Below are positions 21,781 to 29,781 of a stretch of 29,781 nt of DNA, one piece after another. Origin of the DNA: Caldithrix sp. (lineage in GTDB: Bacteria > KSB1 > UBA2214 > DYKH01); the NCBI GenBank assembly GCA_020722685.1, contig DYKH01000056.1:1-29781 (forward strand), written 5' to 3'. The notes under the pieces were generated by a model that worked only from the letters and a program-made list of their open reading frames with translations, had not been told where the DNA came from and made no database searches. The translations under genes and the position numbers were made by a program. Numbering within the stretch: the first letter of the stretch is position 1; every line of letters starts with the position of its first letter.

Positions 21781-24117
21781 ATGAATTCCAAGATGAAAAG
21801 GCTCCTTCTTCTGCTACTGTTACTCCCGATTTGCTATTCGAATGCCAAAAACACCGGCGCCGGAAATTTTGCCGGCAGCCTACTTCTGGCCGAAAATTCT
21901 GTTGCCCTCTACGATGTTGTCCAAATCGGCCAACCCAGCCTCGTCGAAGAGCAGGCGATGGCTGACTTGAGCGATTACTTCCAGCGTATCTCGGGCGCGC
22001 ACCTTTCTGTACAAAATCAAAAAGGCGACAAAGCGGCCATCTTCGTTGGCAGTTGCGATCGAGAATTCCTAAAAGACAGCTTTGCCCACTTGCAGGCGAG
22101 AGATTCTTTCGCCATTCGCACACTGCGAGACTCCACAGGCGCAACCAACCTTTACCTGGTTGGACACGATTCCACCGCCACCGCTTTTGCCGTCTATACT
22201 TTCTTAGAAGACTTGGGCTGTCGCTGGTTCATGCCGGGCGAGATTGGTGAGGTCGTTCCTTCCAAAACCAAATTGCTGTGGGAGATCAAGGAACGCACCG
22301 AGCAACCCGACTTTCCTTTTCGGCAAATCTGGTGGGCCTATCACGGTCAGGAGGAAACGGCCGAAGCCTATCGGCTTTGGAAGCTGCGCAACAAAGTGGC
22401 CAATCCGCAAATCATGCACGGGCATAATCTGACCAACACTCTGCCGCCAGCAAAATATTGGGACAGCCACCCCGAATACTATGCGCTGGTGAACGGCAAG
22501 CGCCGCACCTCACAAATTTGCACCACCAACCCGGACGCCATTCGCTTGGTGATCGAATTCATCAACGACTATTTCGACAAGTATCCGCAGGTGATGGCAT
22601 ATTCACTTTGCCCCGATGACAACATTGACTTTTGCGAATGCAAGAATTGCCGCGCTTTGGACGTGGGAGGGATCGACAAAAATTATCCCGATCATCCGAT
22701 TGTCACCGATCGCTATGTGCACTTTTTGAATGAGGTGGCGCGCGGGATTCAAGTGCGGCATCCCGGCAAGAAAGTTTCGACCTACGCTTACGTGAACTAT
22801 TCTACGCCCCCGATTCGGGAAAAGATCGATCCCAATGTGGTCATTGTCTTCACCAGCAGCGTTTATTGCGGGGCGCACGGCATTGGCGATTTGCAGTGCC
22901 TTTCTCGCCAGGAAATGAAGCGAGATTTGGTCGGCTGGACGCAAGCCGCCTCAGAGGTCTACATCTACGATTATGATCCCACTCCCTACAATGCGGAGCT
23001 GCCTTGGCCGCTCTTTGGCGCCCGTTGTCGGGAAATGTCCGACTATTACGCGATGGGAATCAAGGGTTTTTCTTTCGAAAGCCATAATTCATGGGCCACG
23101 CTCGCGCCCAATTTTTATATTTCCGCTAAGACCATGTGGGATGCGCACGCTGACTTGAGCGAACTCATGCACGACTACCTGACTAAATTCTTCGCCGAGA
23201 GCGCCGGCCCCATGACCGAATATTACCAGGCGTTGGAAGAAGCCCTCCGAACCACGCCCGACAAGATCGAGTGGGGCCAACACTCTTACCCCATCATATT
23301 CACCAAAGAAACGCTGGCTCGATGCAGAAAGGCGATCGATGCTGCAATGGCGATTGCCTCAACTGAAATTACGCGGCAGCGAGTTCAACCGGTCGCATTG
23401 GGATTCGAATATTTGGAGAACTATATTCATCTGCGCGAGGCGGCCTCGGACAAGCTCGAATTTGCCGAATACAAGAAAAGACGGGCTCGCTGCGAGGATA
23501 TCATCAACCAGCTTTACGGGATGAACAAAGATTACATCTTGCCGGAAGTGGCCTTGGAATATCTGCGCAAAGGATTGGGAGAATTAGCCACCGAGCTATA
23601 TGCTAGCGATTTGGGTCTAGTCACCCACTGGATGCTCATCGGGCCATTCGACAATGTGGGCAATCTCGGCCATGACAAGGTTTATCCGCCGGAAGTCGAG
23701 ATGGACTTGGCGAAAACGTATGTCGGCGCTAACGGTGAACCCATCAAATGGCAAGAGCACAAAAATCCCGACTGGATTGGCACCATCGACTTTTTACAGA
23801 TTTTCAAGCAAACCGGCTATGTTTGCGCATACGCCGCCGCCGTGGTGGAATCACCGAAGAAGCAAAAGGTGCAAATTCGTTTGGGCAGTAACGATAGCAT
23901 CAAAATGTGGCTCAACGGCAAAGAGGTATGGAACCTCAACAAAGGGCGCGTTTTGGGATTGGATGACGACATTGTTCCTGTCACACTTCCTGCCGGCAAG
24001 TCGAAAATCCTCTTGAAGATTTGCAATCGTGGCGCCAATTGGGGATTCTGTTTTCGCATTTCTGACGAGAAAGGAAATAGAATACCTGGTCTGAAATTCT
24101 CGTTGCCGAACAACTAA
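21781..24117 (+). CDS. secreted DUF4838 family glycosidase-like protein
   Basis: 778 aa with a clear signal peptide (1-23, MKRLLLLLLLLPICYSNA core). Residues about 35-165 resemble the GH67/GH20 N-terminal accessory domain (AVYTFLEDLGCRWFMPGEIG). Residues about 170-540 match DUF4838, with YSLCPDDNIDFCECKNC, a Cys-rich acidic segment, VSTYAYVNYSTPP and GFSFESHNSWA. The C-terminal domain (about 615-778) looks like a PA14/NPCBM-type sugar-binding beta-sandwich (HWMLIGPFDN, IRLGSNDSIKMWLNGKEVW). DUF4838 proteins are related to alpha-glucuronidases, but the substrate is unknown. It lies upstream of a GH109-like gene in the same orientation with a 325-nt gap, so the two may work on the same glycan. 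Confidence 0.88.
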   Translation: MNSKMKRLLLLLLLLPICYSNAKNTGAGNFAGSLLLAENSVALYDVVQIGQPSLVEEQAMADLSDYFQRISGAHLSVQNQKGDKAAIFVGSCDREFLKDSFAHLQARDSFAIRTLRDSTGATNLYLVGHDSTATAFAVYTFLEDLGCRWFMPGEIGEVVPSKTKLLWEIKERTEQPDFPFRQIWWAYHGQEETAEAYRLWKLRNKVANPQIMHGHNLTNTLPPAKYWDSHPEYYALVNGKRRTSQICTTNPDAIRLVIEFINDYFDKYPQVMAYSLCPDDNIDFCECKNCRALDVGGIDKNYPDHPIVTDRYVHFLNEVARGIQVRHPGKKVSTYAYVNYSTPPIREKIDPNVVIVFTSSVYCGAHGIGDLQCLSRQEMKRDLVGWTQAASEVYIYDYDPTPYNAELPWPLFGARCREMSDYYAMGIKGFSFESHNSWATLAPNFYISAKTMWDAHADLSELMHDYLTKFFAESAGPMTEYYQALEEALRTTPDKIEWGQHSYPIIFTKETLARCRKAIDAAMAIASTEITRQRVQPVALGFEYLENYIHLREAASDKLEFAEYKKRRARCEDIINQLYGMNKDYILPEVALEYLRKGLGELATELYASDLGLVTHWMLIGPFDNVGNLGHDKVYPPEVEMDLAKTYVGANGEPIKWQEHKNPDWIGTIDFLQIFKQTGYVCAYAAAVVESPKKQKVQIRLGSNDSIKMWLNGKEVWNLNKGRVLGLDDDIVPVTLPAGKSKILLKICNRGANWGFCFRISDEKGNRIPGLKFSLPNN

Positions 24118-24442
24118 GCTCGCTCTCTACCACCAGAGTCGACTCCTTTTGCAGAATAGTCTCTCGGACATCAAGACTTTAAAGTTTCGGGGATGGAACA
24201 GCAATCGCTAATGAACGCGAAATGACGCGAAGGTCCCGACTGGCTCATGTTAGAGTTTTATCATGGTTTGAATCCTTATGGTTGCGTTTTGTGCGCTTCA
24301 CTTCTTGTGCAAAATGAACAGTAGGCCGATCGTTTCAGAAACCATTTGAGTGCACACTCAGTTTAGCTTTCTGTTCCGTAGTACCACTGAAAGTTACGTG
24401 GCCAACTATCAAAAACTAAATCAGGATATGGAGGACGTGATC
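24118..24442 (+). promoter_or_regulatory. intergenic region before the GH109-like gene, with 14-bp dyad
   Basis: There is no gene in this 325-nt gap. It contains the decamer repeat at 24206-24235 and a dyad TGAGTG-CA-CACTCA at 24347-24360, about 85 nt upstream of the next start. That dyad is a plausible repressor site for the GH109-like gene. No convincing -35/-10 pair or terminator was found. Confidence 0.35.
24206..24235. repeat. second copy of the decamer-periodic repeat
   Basis: Units CGCTAATGAA, CGCGAAATGA and CGCGAAGGTC follow each other at 10-nt spacing, matching the direct half of the element at 5860-5924. The inverted half is not present here. It lies about 90 nt downstream of the DUF4838 gene. 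Confidence 0.6.
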
Positions 24443-25762
24443 GTGGATCAAGAAATTACTCGTCGCAAATTTTTAGGAGTCACTGCCGCCACCGCGGTCG
24501 GCGTGACTTTGACAAAAAGCACTGTGCCACAAGCCGTTGCTTCAGAAAAGCCATTAAAAATTGGCATGGTCGGATTGGGACGACGCGGCCCTTCGCTGCT
24601 CAAAACCATGCTGCCCATGCAGGGTGTCGAATTTACTGCTTTCTGTGACATCAAAAAAGAAGCGGTGGCCCGAGCTCAAGACATTCTGGTTAAGGCCGGA
24701 AGACCCAAAGCGAAAGAGTACGTAGGCGGCGATTTTGAATACGAAAAGCTGATGCAGCGCGATGATCTGGACGCGGTGATCATTGCTACCCCCTGGCATT
24801 GGCACACGCCTATGGCTGTCTGCGCCATGAAAAACGGCAAGTATGCCGGCGTCGAAGTCCCAGCGGCAATCACTCTGGAGCAATGCTGGGAACTGGTGAA
24901 CACCCATGAGCAAACCGGCGTGCCTTGCATGATGTTGGAGAACTGGAGCTTTCGCCGGGATAATTTGGCCGTTCTCAACATGATCCGTCAAGGCATGTTT
25001 GGAGACATCGTCCATTGCCATTGTGCCCATTCGCACGACTGCGTGGATCATTGGTTCTTCGATACCGATGGTAGTTGGCGCTGGGGCGCAGATTACCTTT
25101 TGAAACGCAATTGCGACCAGTATCCGACCCACAGTCTTGGCCCGGTGCTGAGCTGGATGGATATCAATTGCGGCGATTATTTCAAGTACATAACCTCAAC
25201 GGCCTCTGACTCTAAGGGCATCAACGCCTATTTTGCCCGCAGATTTGGTCCAGATCATCCGTACGCCAAGCTGAAATACAAGCAGGGAGACATCGTTACC
25301 TCTCTTATCAGAACCTATCAGGGCAAAACCCTTGTCATCAACTATGACATGCAATTACCGCGACCTTACGATAACCGCTGGCTGATACAAGGCACTTTAG
25401 GCTTGTATAATGAACAACGCGACGCCTTGTATATTGTTGACAAAAGTCCCCAGTACCACAAGTGGGAGCCGTTTCCGCCATACATGGAAAAGTACGACCA
25501 TGCCTGGTACAAGAACCAAGTTTGGTCGGACACCATCACTCAGGGTCACGGCGGAACGGATTATCTCGAGCTAGCTTTGTTTCTGCAGGCCGTGCGCGAA
25601 AAGAAGCAGACCCCCATCGATGTCTACGATTCGGTGGTGATGAGCTGTATTATTCCTTTGTCCGAGAAATCTATCGCCGATGAAAGCAAACCGGTAGAGG
25701 TGCCGGATTTCACCCGCGGGAAATGGATGAGCAAGAAACCGACCTTTGGCGTGACAGCTTGA
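24443..25762 (+). CDS. Tat-exported Gfo/Idh/MocA protein, GH109-like (alpha-N-acetylgalactosaminidase family)
   Basis: 439 aa from GTG 24443 (GGAGG 8 nt upstream). The Tat signal TRRKFLG lies at residues 6-12, followed by a hydrophobic stretch; the longer frame to 24350 would bury it. The NAD-binding Rossmann motif is GMVGLGRRGPSLL. Characteristic GH109 segments are TPWHWHTPMAV, GVEVPAAITLEQCWELV, MMLENWSFRRDNLAVLNM, YPTHSLGP, QLPRPYDNRW and GHGGTDYL. GH109 enzymes use bound NAD+ to cleave glycosides by an oxidation-elimination mechanism; the prototype removes alpha-GalNAc. Plain dehydrogenase activity is the alternative. It acts in the periplasm, probably with the DUF4838 enzyme upstream. 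Confidence 0.88.
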   Translation: MDQEITRRKFLGVTAATAVGVTLTKSTVPQAVASEKPLKIGMVGLGRRGPSLLKTMLPMQGVEFTAFCDIKKEAVARAQDILVKAGRPKAKEYVGGDFEYEKLMQRDDLDAVIIATPWHWHTPMAVCAMKNGKYAGVEVPAAITLEQCWELVNTHEQTGVPCMMLENWSFRRDNLAVLNMIRQGMFGDIVHCHCAHSHDCVDHWFFDTDGSWRWGADYLLKRNCDQYPTHSLGPVLSWMDINCGDYFKYITSTASDSKGINAYFARRFGPDHPYAKLKYKQGDIVTSLIRTYQGKTLVINYDMQLPRPYDNRWLIQGTLGLYNEQRDALYIVDKSPQYHKWEPFPPYMEKYDHAWYKNQVWSDTITQGHGGTDYLELALFLQAVREKKQTPIDVYDSVVMSCIIPLSEKSIADESKPVEVPDFTRGKWMSKKPTFGVTA

Positions 25763-25929
25763 TTGTTCTCCTCATTTGGCCGTCCGAACCTCTGGAAGGA
25801 GGGGTAGGAGAAAAAGGCGGGAAGATAAAGTCTCGTGGCGATGTTGACGGGCGAAAACGAACCGACAATTACTATTCTTTAGCTACCTTTTTTAGCTGTC
25901 TTTGAAAAATAGTGGAGGTAAAATAGCCT

Positions 25930-26448
25930 ATGAAAAATCGAACACCGATCATCGCCGGCATCGCGGCTTTGCTCGGCTGGTTCTTCATTTTCGGCTTGGG
26001 ACTGTTCATCGCCTCCAAGCCGTACCGGGATCAGCTTTTGGTAAGTTTTCAGTGGAGGGCCTTCTTGGTGAGCTTGATGACGTATACACCCACCAACATT
26101 GCTGCGCTTTGTCTGTTGGCGGCATTCGCCGGGGGCTGCGCCAGCCAACTCATTCTCGCCGCCTCCCGCATGGCCAGCGAGGCTGGCAACAAGGAAAAGG
26201 CACCGGATCCGGACACGCAAGTTTACATGCAGGAAAGTCCGGCGAGCTCCATGCTGCGCGGATTTGCCGTATACATCGCTTTTTTGGCCGGCGTGTACAT
26301 CACCGCCAATGCTCCATTTGCCGAGCCGACCCAAGAACAGTATGCGCGTGCCGCCGGCACGGTCAGCTTGTTGGCTTTCATCGTCGGCTACGATCCGACT
26401 GTCTTCCGCCGTTTGATTAGTCTGGGCGCCAAGCTGAAAGGAGGCTGA
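25930..26448 (+). CDS. 172-aa multi-spanning membrane protein of unknown function
   Basis: I do not recognise this protein. Hydrophobic segments lie at about 8-28, 55-78, 110-127 and 137-153, suggesting four transmembrane helices. A polar loop (about 80-105, rich in Glu, Lys and Pro: EAGNKEKAPDPDTQVYMQES) lies between the second and third. The C-terminus is basic (RRLISLGAKLKGG). GGAGG lies 11 nt upstream of the ATG, a long but usable spacing. It stands between the GH109-like gene (167 nt) and the tricorn protease (196 nt), and no functional link is apparent. Confidence 0.75.
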   Translation: MKNRTPIIAGIAALLGWFFIFGLGLFIASKPYRDQLLVSFQWRAFLVSLMTYTPTNIAALCLLAAFAGGCASQLILAASRMASEAGNKEKAPDPDTQVYMQESPASSMLRGFAVYIAFLAGVYITANAPFAEPTQEQYARAAGTVSLLAFIVGYDPTVFRRLISLGAKLKGG

Positions 26449-26644
26449 AGAACAGGTTGTTCCTGCATCTCAGCGGTCAGTGTTCTGAAGTCGAACCAGC
26501 ACAAAAATCTTTCCAAGGCGGCAAAATTTGCTTAAATTGCAATTGTCCCACATAGTTTCTGGAAATGACGCAGAAGGAAGGATCGTCAAGAAAACCCCAA
26601 ACAACTCTCAACCAAGCACCATCCCAACAACACCGGAGGTTCTC

Positions 26645-29600
26645 GTGAAAGCGGTCACCCAGCTTCTTCTCATCGCTCTTGCAATCTGTTTCCTCTTCTC
26701 CTCTCTCTTCGCCGAAGCTCGGCTCTTGCGCTATCCTGATATTCATAAAGATCGAATCGTCTTTGTCTACGCCGGCGACCTGTGGCTGGTCTCCGGCGAC
26801 GGCGGCACCGCCCGCAAGCTCACCTCGCATCAAGGCCGCGAGCTTTTTCCCAAATTTTCACCCGACGGCCGTTGGATTGCCTTTTCCGCAGAATACAGCG
26901 GCAACCGCCAAGTGTATGTCATCCCGGCAAACGGCGGCGAGCCCAAGCGCCTGACCTTCTACGCCGACATCGGCGAACTGCCTCCGCGCGGCGGCTTTGA
27001 CTATCAGATTCTGGATTGGACACCGGACAGCAAGAAAATCCTGGTGCGCTGCAATCGGCTCCCTTACGATGACCGCGGCGGCAAGTACTTTCTCGTGGAT
27101 CCGGAAGGCGGGTACGAGCAAGAGCTGCCCATTCCCGAAGGCGCGCCGGCCACCTATTCGCCGGACGGCAAGAAAATCGCCTACAATCCCATTTCGCGCG
27201 AGTTTCGCACCTGGAAACGCTATCGCGGCGGACGGGCGCAGGAGATTTGGCTCTACGATTTCGCCACCAACAAATCCGAGCGCATCACCAACAACAATGT
27301 CACCGACAACTTTCCCATGTGGATCGGCAACAGAATCTATTTTACCTCCGATCGGGACAACAAGCTGAACCTCTACGAATACGACTTGACAACCAAAGCA
27401 GTGCGCAAAGTGACCCATCATGACGAGTACGACGTGCTCTGGCCCAGTCGCGGCGAAGGCGGCATCGTCTATGAAAACGGCGGCTATCTTTACGTCTTCA
27501 ATCCGTCCACTGGACAGAGCCGCAAAGTCACTGTTGAGCTTTTGGATGACAAGCCGGATACTCGCCCCTACTTCAAGTCGGTGGACAAATGGATCGAGTC
27601 GTTTTGGCTTTCGCCCAGCGGCAAACGGGCGCTGTTCGAGGCGCGCGGCGATATCTTCACCGTCCCGGCCGAACATGGCGACGTGCGCAACCTGACCCAG
27701 ACCCAGGGCGTCCGCGAGCGCACTCCGGTTTGGTCCCCGGACGGCAAGAACATTGTTTATCAAAGTGACGCTTCCGGGGAATACGAGTTCTATTTAGTCG
27801 ATCCTCTGGCCAAAACCCCGGCCAAGCAATTGACGCGCGGCAGCAAGTCTTGGACGTTTGGGCCGGTGTGGTCGCCCAATTGCAAATACATTGCTTTTGC
27901 GGACAAGGACCTTCGCCTCCGCATTTTAGAAATCGGCACCGGAAACATCACCGAAGCGGATCAGGCCAAATACTCGGACATCAACAACATCGTCTGGGCG
28001 CCGGACAGCCGTTGGCTGGCTTACGTCAAAGATTCGGAAAACCGCATGGCTTCCATCTGGCTGTATTCGATGGAACAGAAGAAAGCGATGCAACTGACGG
28101 ATGATTACACCGACGATTACGAGCCTGCTTTCGATCCCGAAGGCCGATACTTGTATTTCATCTCCAAACGCGATTTCAATTTGCGCTTCAGCGAGTTCGA
28201 ATTCGCTTATCTGTACGACCGCAGCCTACGCATCTACGTCGGCACCCTGCGCAAGGACGTTCCCTCGCCCTTTGCGCCGAAAAGCGATGAAGAGGCAGGG
28301 GCGGAAGAAAAGCCAACCGAAGAAAAGAAGGACAAAGCAGACAAGTCGAAGGAGGTTACGCCCATCAATATCGACGTGGATGGCTTTGTCAATCGCGTGG
28401 TGGCTTTCAACATTCCCGCTGCTGATTACCGCAATCTGCAAGCGGTGAAAGACGGCCCGATCTATTTGCGCAGCGCCGAAGGCAAGACCAGCCTGTACCG
28501 CTACAATCTGGAAAAGCGCAAGGAAGAAACCATTCTCACAGAAATCGCTGGCTATGACATCTCTGCGGACGGCAAGAAGGTCATTTACAAAAAAGGCGAT
28601 ACCTACGGCATTGTGGATTTGGCGCCTGACCAGAAGGCGGAAGGCAAGCTGGCGGTCGACAAAATGGTCATGCACATCGATCCCAAGCTGGAATGGAAAC
28701 AGATGTTCGAGGACGTGTGGCGCATCGAGCGGGATTGGTTCTACGATCCCAATTTGCACGGGGTGGACTGGCCGGCTATGAAAGAGCGGTACGGCCAACT
28801 GGTTCCCTATGTGGCTCATCGCGCCGACTTGGATTATATTTTCGGCGAGCTGGTCGGAGAGCTGGCCGCTGGACACACCTATGTGCAACCCGGCGATCAG
28901 CCGAAAGTAGAACGCGTGGAGGTTGGATTGTTAGGCGCCGAGATGGAGGTCGGCGACCGGGGCTATTATCGCATCAAGAAAATCTTTGCCGGCGAGAACT
29001 GGCACGACGCCTGGCGCTCGCCGCTGACCGAGCCGGGCATCAACGTCAAGGTCGGCGATTATATCATTGCCATCAACGGACATGAGGTGCGTGCGCCGGA
29101 AAATTTCTATCAGTCTCTGGAGAACACCGTCGGCACCACCGTTACCCTGCAAGTCAGCACTCTGCCGGCGCCGGCCAAGACCCGCGAGGTGCAGGTCAAG
29201 CCCATCGCCAACGAATACAATCTCCGTTACCTCGATTGGGTGAAGAAGAATCGTGATTATGTGGAAAAAGCCACCAATGGCCGCGTGGGCTACATCCATT
29301 TGCCCAATACCGCGAATGAAGGGAACCGCGAGCTGTTCAAGTGGTTCTATCCGCAGGCGCTCAAGGACGGTCTGATCATCGACGTGCGCTACAATGGCGG
29401 CGGCTTTATCCCCGATCGCATGCTCGAGTTGCTCAATCGCTCGGTGCTGAGCTACTGGGCGAGACGCGGCAAAATCATCTCCCAGACGCCCGGATTCGCC
29501 CATCAGGGTCCCAAGGTTTGCCTCATCAACGAGCTGTCCAGCTCCGGCGGCGATGCCTTTCCCTACTATTTCAAAAAACTGGGACTGGGACCGCTCATCG

Positions 29601-29781
29601 GCAAGCGCACCTGGGGCGGATTGATCGGCATCAGCGGCAATCCTCGCTTGGTGGATGGCGGCTCCGTGACCGTGCCGGCATTCAGCTTTTTCAACACCGC
29701 CGGCGAATGGGACGTGGAGAACGTCGGCGTGGCGCCGGACATCGAGGTGGAAAATCCCGCGGATTTGGTCATTGCCGGCCA
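26645..29781 (+). CDS. secreted tricorn-type protease (S41 family), 3' end cut by window
   Basis: 1045 codons are visible with the frame still open. The start is GTG 26645 with GGAGG 5 nt upstream. A signal peptide (about 1-24, VTQLLLIALAICFLFSSLFA) implies export, unlike the cytosolic Thermoplasma tricorn. WD-like beta-propeller repeats (LFPKFSPDGRWIAFS, ATYSPDGKKIAY, PVWSPDGKNIVYQ) fill about 25-560 and are interrupted near 545-565 by an acidic-lysine linker. The helical C1 domain contains WFYDPNLHGVDW, H744 lies in AAGHTYV, a PDZ domain follows, and the C2 domain has nucleophile S967 in SSSGGDAF and E1025 in VENVGV. These align with H746, S965 and E1023 of tricorn. The expected role is cleavage of peptides in the periplasm. 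Only the last few dozen residues are missing. Confidence 0.93.
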   Translation, partial: MKAVTQLLLIALAICFLFSSLFAEARLLRYPDIHKDRIVFVYAGDLWLVSGDGGTARKLTSHQGRELFPKFSPDGRWIAFSAEYSGNRQVYVIPANGGEPKRLTFYADIGELPPRGGFDYQILDWTPDSKKILVRCNRLPYDDRGGKYFLVDPEGGYEQELPIPEGAPATYSPDGKKIAYNPISREFRTWKRYRGGRAQEIWLYDFATNKSERITNNNVTDNFPMWIGNRIYFTSDRDNKLNLYEYDLTTKAVRKVTHHDEYDVLWPSRGEGGIVYENGGYLYVFNPSTGQSRKVTVELLDDKPDTRPYFKSVDKWIESFWLSPSGKRALFEARGDIFTVPAEHGDVRNLTQTQGVRERTPVWSPDGKNIVYQSDASGEYEFYLVDPLAKTPAKQLTRGSKSWTFGPVWSPNCKYIAFADKDLRLRILEIGTGNITEADQAKYSDINNIVWAPDSRWLAYVKDSENRMASIWLYSMEQKKAMQLTDDYTDDYEPAFDPEGRYLYFISKRDFNLRFSEFEFAYLYDRSLRIYVGTLRKDVPSPFAPKSDEEAGAEEKPTEEKKDKADKSKEVTPINIDVDGFVNRVVAFNIPAADYRNLQAVKDGPIYLRSAEGKTSLYRYNLEKRKEETILTEIAGYDISADGKKVIYKKGDTYGIVDLAPDQKAEGKLAVDKMVMHIDPKLEWKQMFEDVWRIERDWFYDPNLHGVDWPAMKERYGQLVPYVAHRADLDYIFGELVGELAAGHTYVQPGDQPKVERVEVGLLGAEMEVGDRGYYRIKKIFAGENWHDAWRSPLTEPGINVKVGDYIIAINGHEVRAPENFYQSLENTVGTTVTLQVSTLPAPAKTREVQVKPIANEYNLRYLDWVKKNRDYVEKATNGRVGYIHLPNTANEGNRELFKWFYPQALKDGLIIDVRYNGGGFIPDRMLELLNRSVLSYWARRGKIISQTPGFAHQGPKVCLINELSSSGGDAFPYYFKKLGLGPLIGKRTWGGLIGISGNPRLVDGGSVTVPAFSFFNTAGEWDVENVGVAPDIEVENPADLVIAG

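Noticed and set aside
26530..26570. promoter-like TTGCTT, 17 nt, CATAGT before the tricorn gene
   Set aside because: Match to consensus is weak in both boxes, and FCB-group promoters differ from the E. coli consensus.
26858..27763. 301-codon minus-strand open frame opposite the tricorn gene
   Set aside because: Antisense shadow in GC-rich coding sequence; the plus strand encodes clear beta-propeller repeats.

Overview
The window looks like a chromosomal segment from a little-studied Gram-negative bacterium of the FCB group (Bacteroidota/Chlorobiota/Calditrichota/KSB1-like). The main pointers are a secreted protein with a type IX secretion (Por) C-terminal sorting domain (NYPNPFN...SGIYWA), a fused alpha-beta E1 dehydrogenase typical of that group, a Tat-exported GH109-like enzyme and a DUF4838 glycosidase. 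This placement is an inference; there is no rRNA or other phylogenetic marker here. I found no tRNA, rRNA, CRISPR array, insertion sequence or phage gene.

Positions 321-15333 hold a long block of minus-strand genes, read from right to left: iscS, iscU, a 67-aa orphan, rubredoxin, a flavo-diiron protein (FprA), a fused E1 alpha-beta dehydrogenase, separate E1 alpha and E1 beta, an 82-aa two-helix ferritin-like protein, E2, E3 (lpd), thyX, lipA, a hotdog acyl-CoA thioesterase and a GAF-GAF-PP2C phosphatase. The logic is coherent: IscS/IscU build Fe-S clusters, LipA consumes an auxiliary Fe-S cluster to lipoylate E2, and E2/E3 serve two different E1 enzymes. Rubredoxin/FprA and the small ferritin-like protein could protect the pathway from oxygen and free iron. 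One E2 and one E3 beside two complete E1 enzymes, with a half-ferritin gene inserted between E1 beta and E2, is the most interesting arrangement in the window.

Positions 15539-18346, also minus strand, hold a degenerate rubrerythrin-like protein separated from iscS by a strong hairpin terminator, then a lactate-racemase (LarA) homologue with all four active-site residues, and a DUF4254 protein.

Positions 18703-21680 are a zone of gene decay. A T9SS-sorted secreted protein with a CBM9-like domain lies next to a dead toxin-antitoxin pair (DUF433 antitoxin with a frameshift, DUF5615 PIN-like toxin with a stop and a lost 3' half). Beside these are another small gene broken by two stops, an intact SRPBCC protein on the plus strand, a 5'-truncated Fpg/Nei DNA glycosylase with two stops, and a six-unit heptanucleotide repeat.

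Positions 21781-29781 are plus strand: a secreted DUF4838 glycosidase, a Tat-exported GH109-like NAD-dependent glycosidase, a small membrane protein, and a secreted tricorn-type protease that runs off the right edge. A dispersed decamer-periodic repeat (CGCGAATGAA type) occurs at 5860-5924 and again at 24206-24235.
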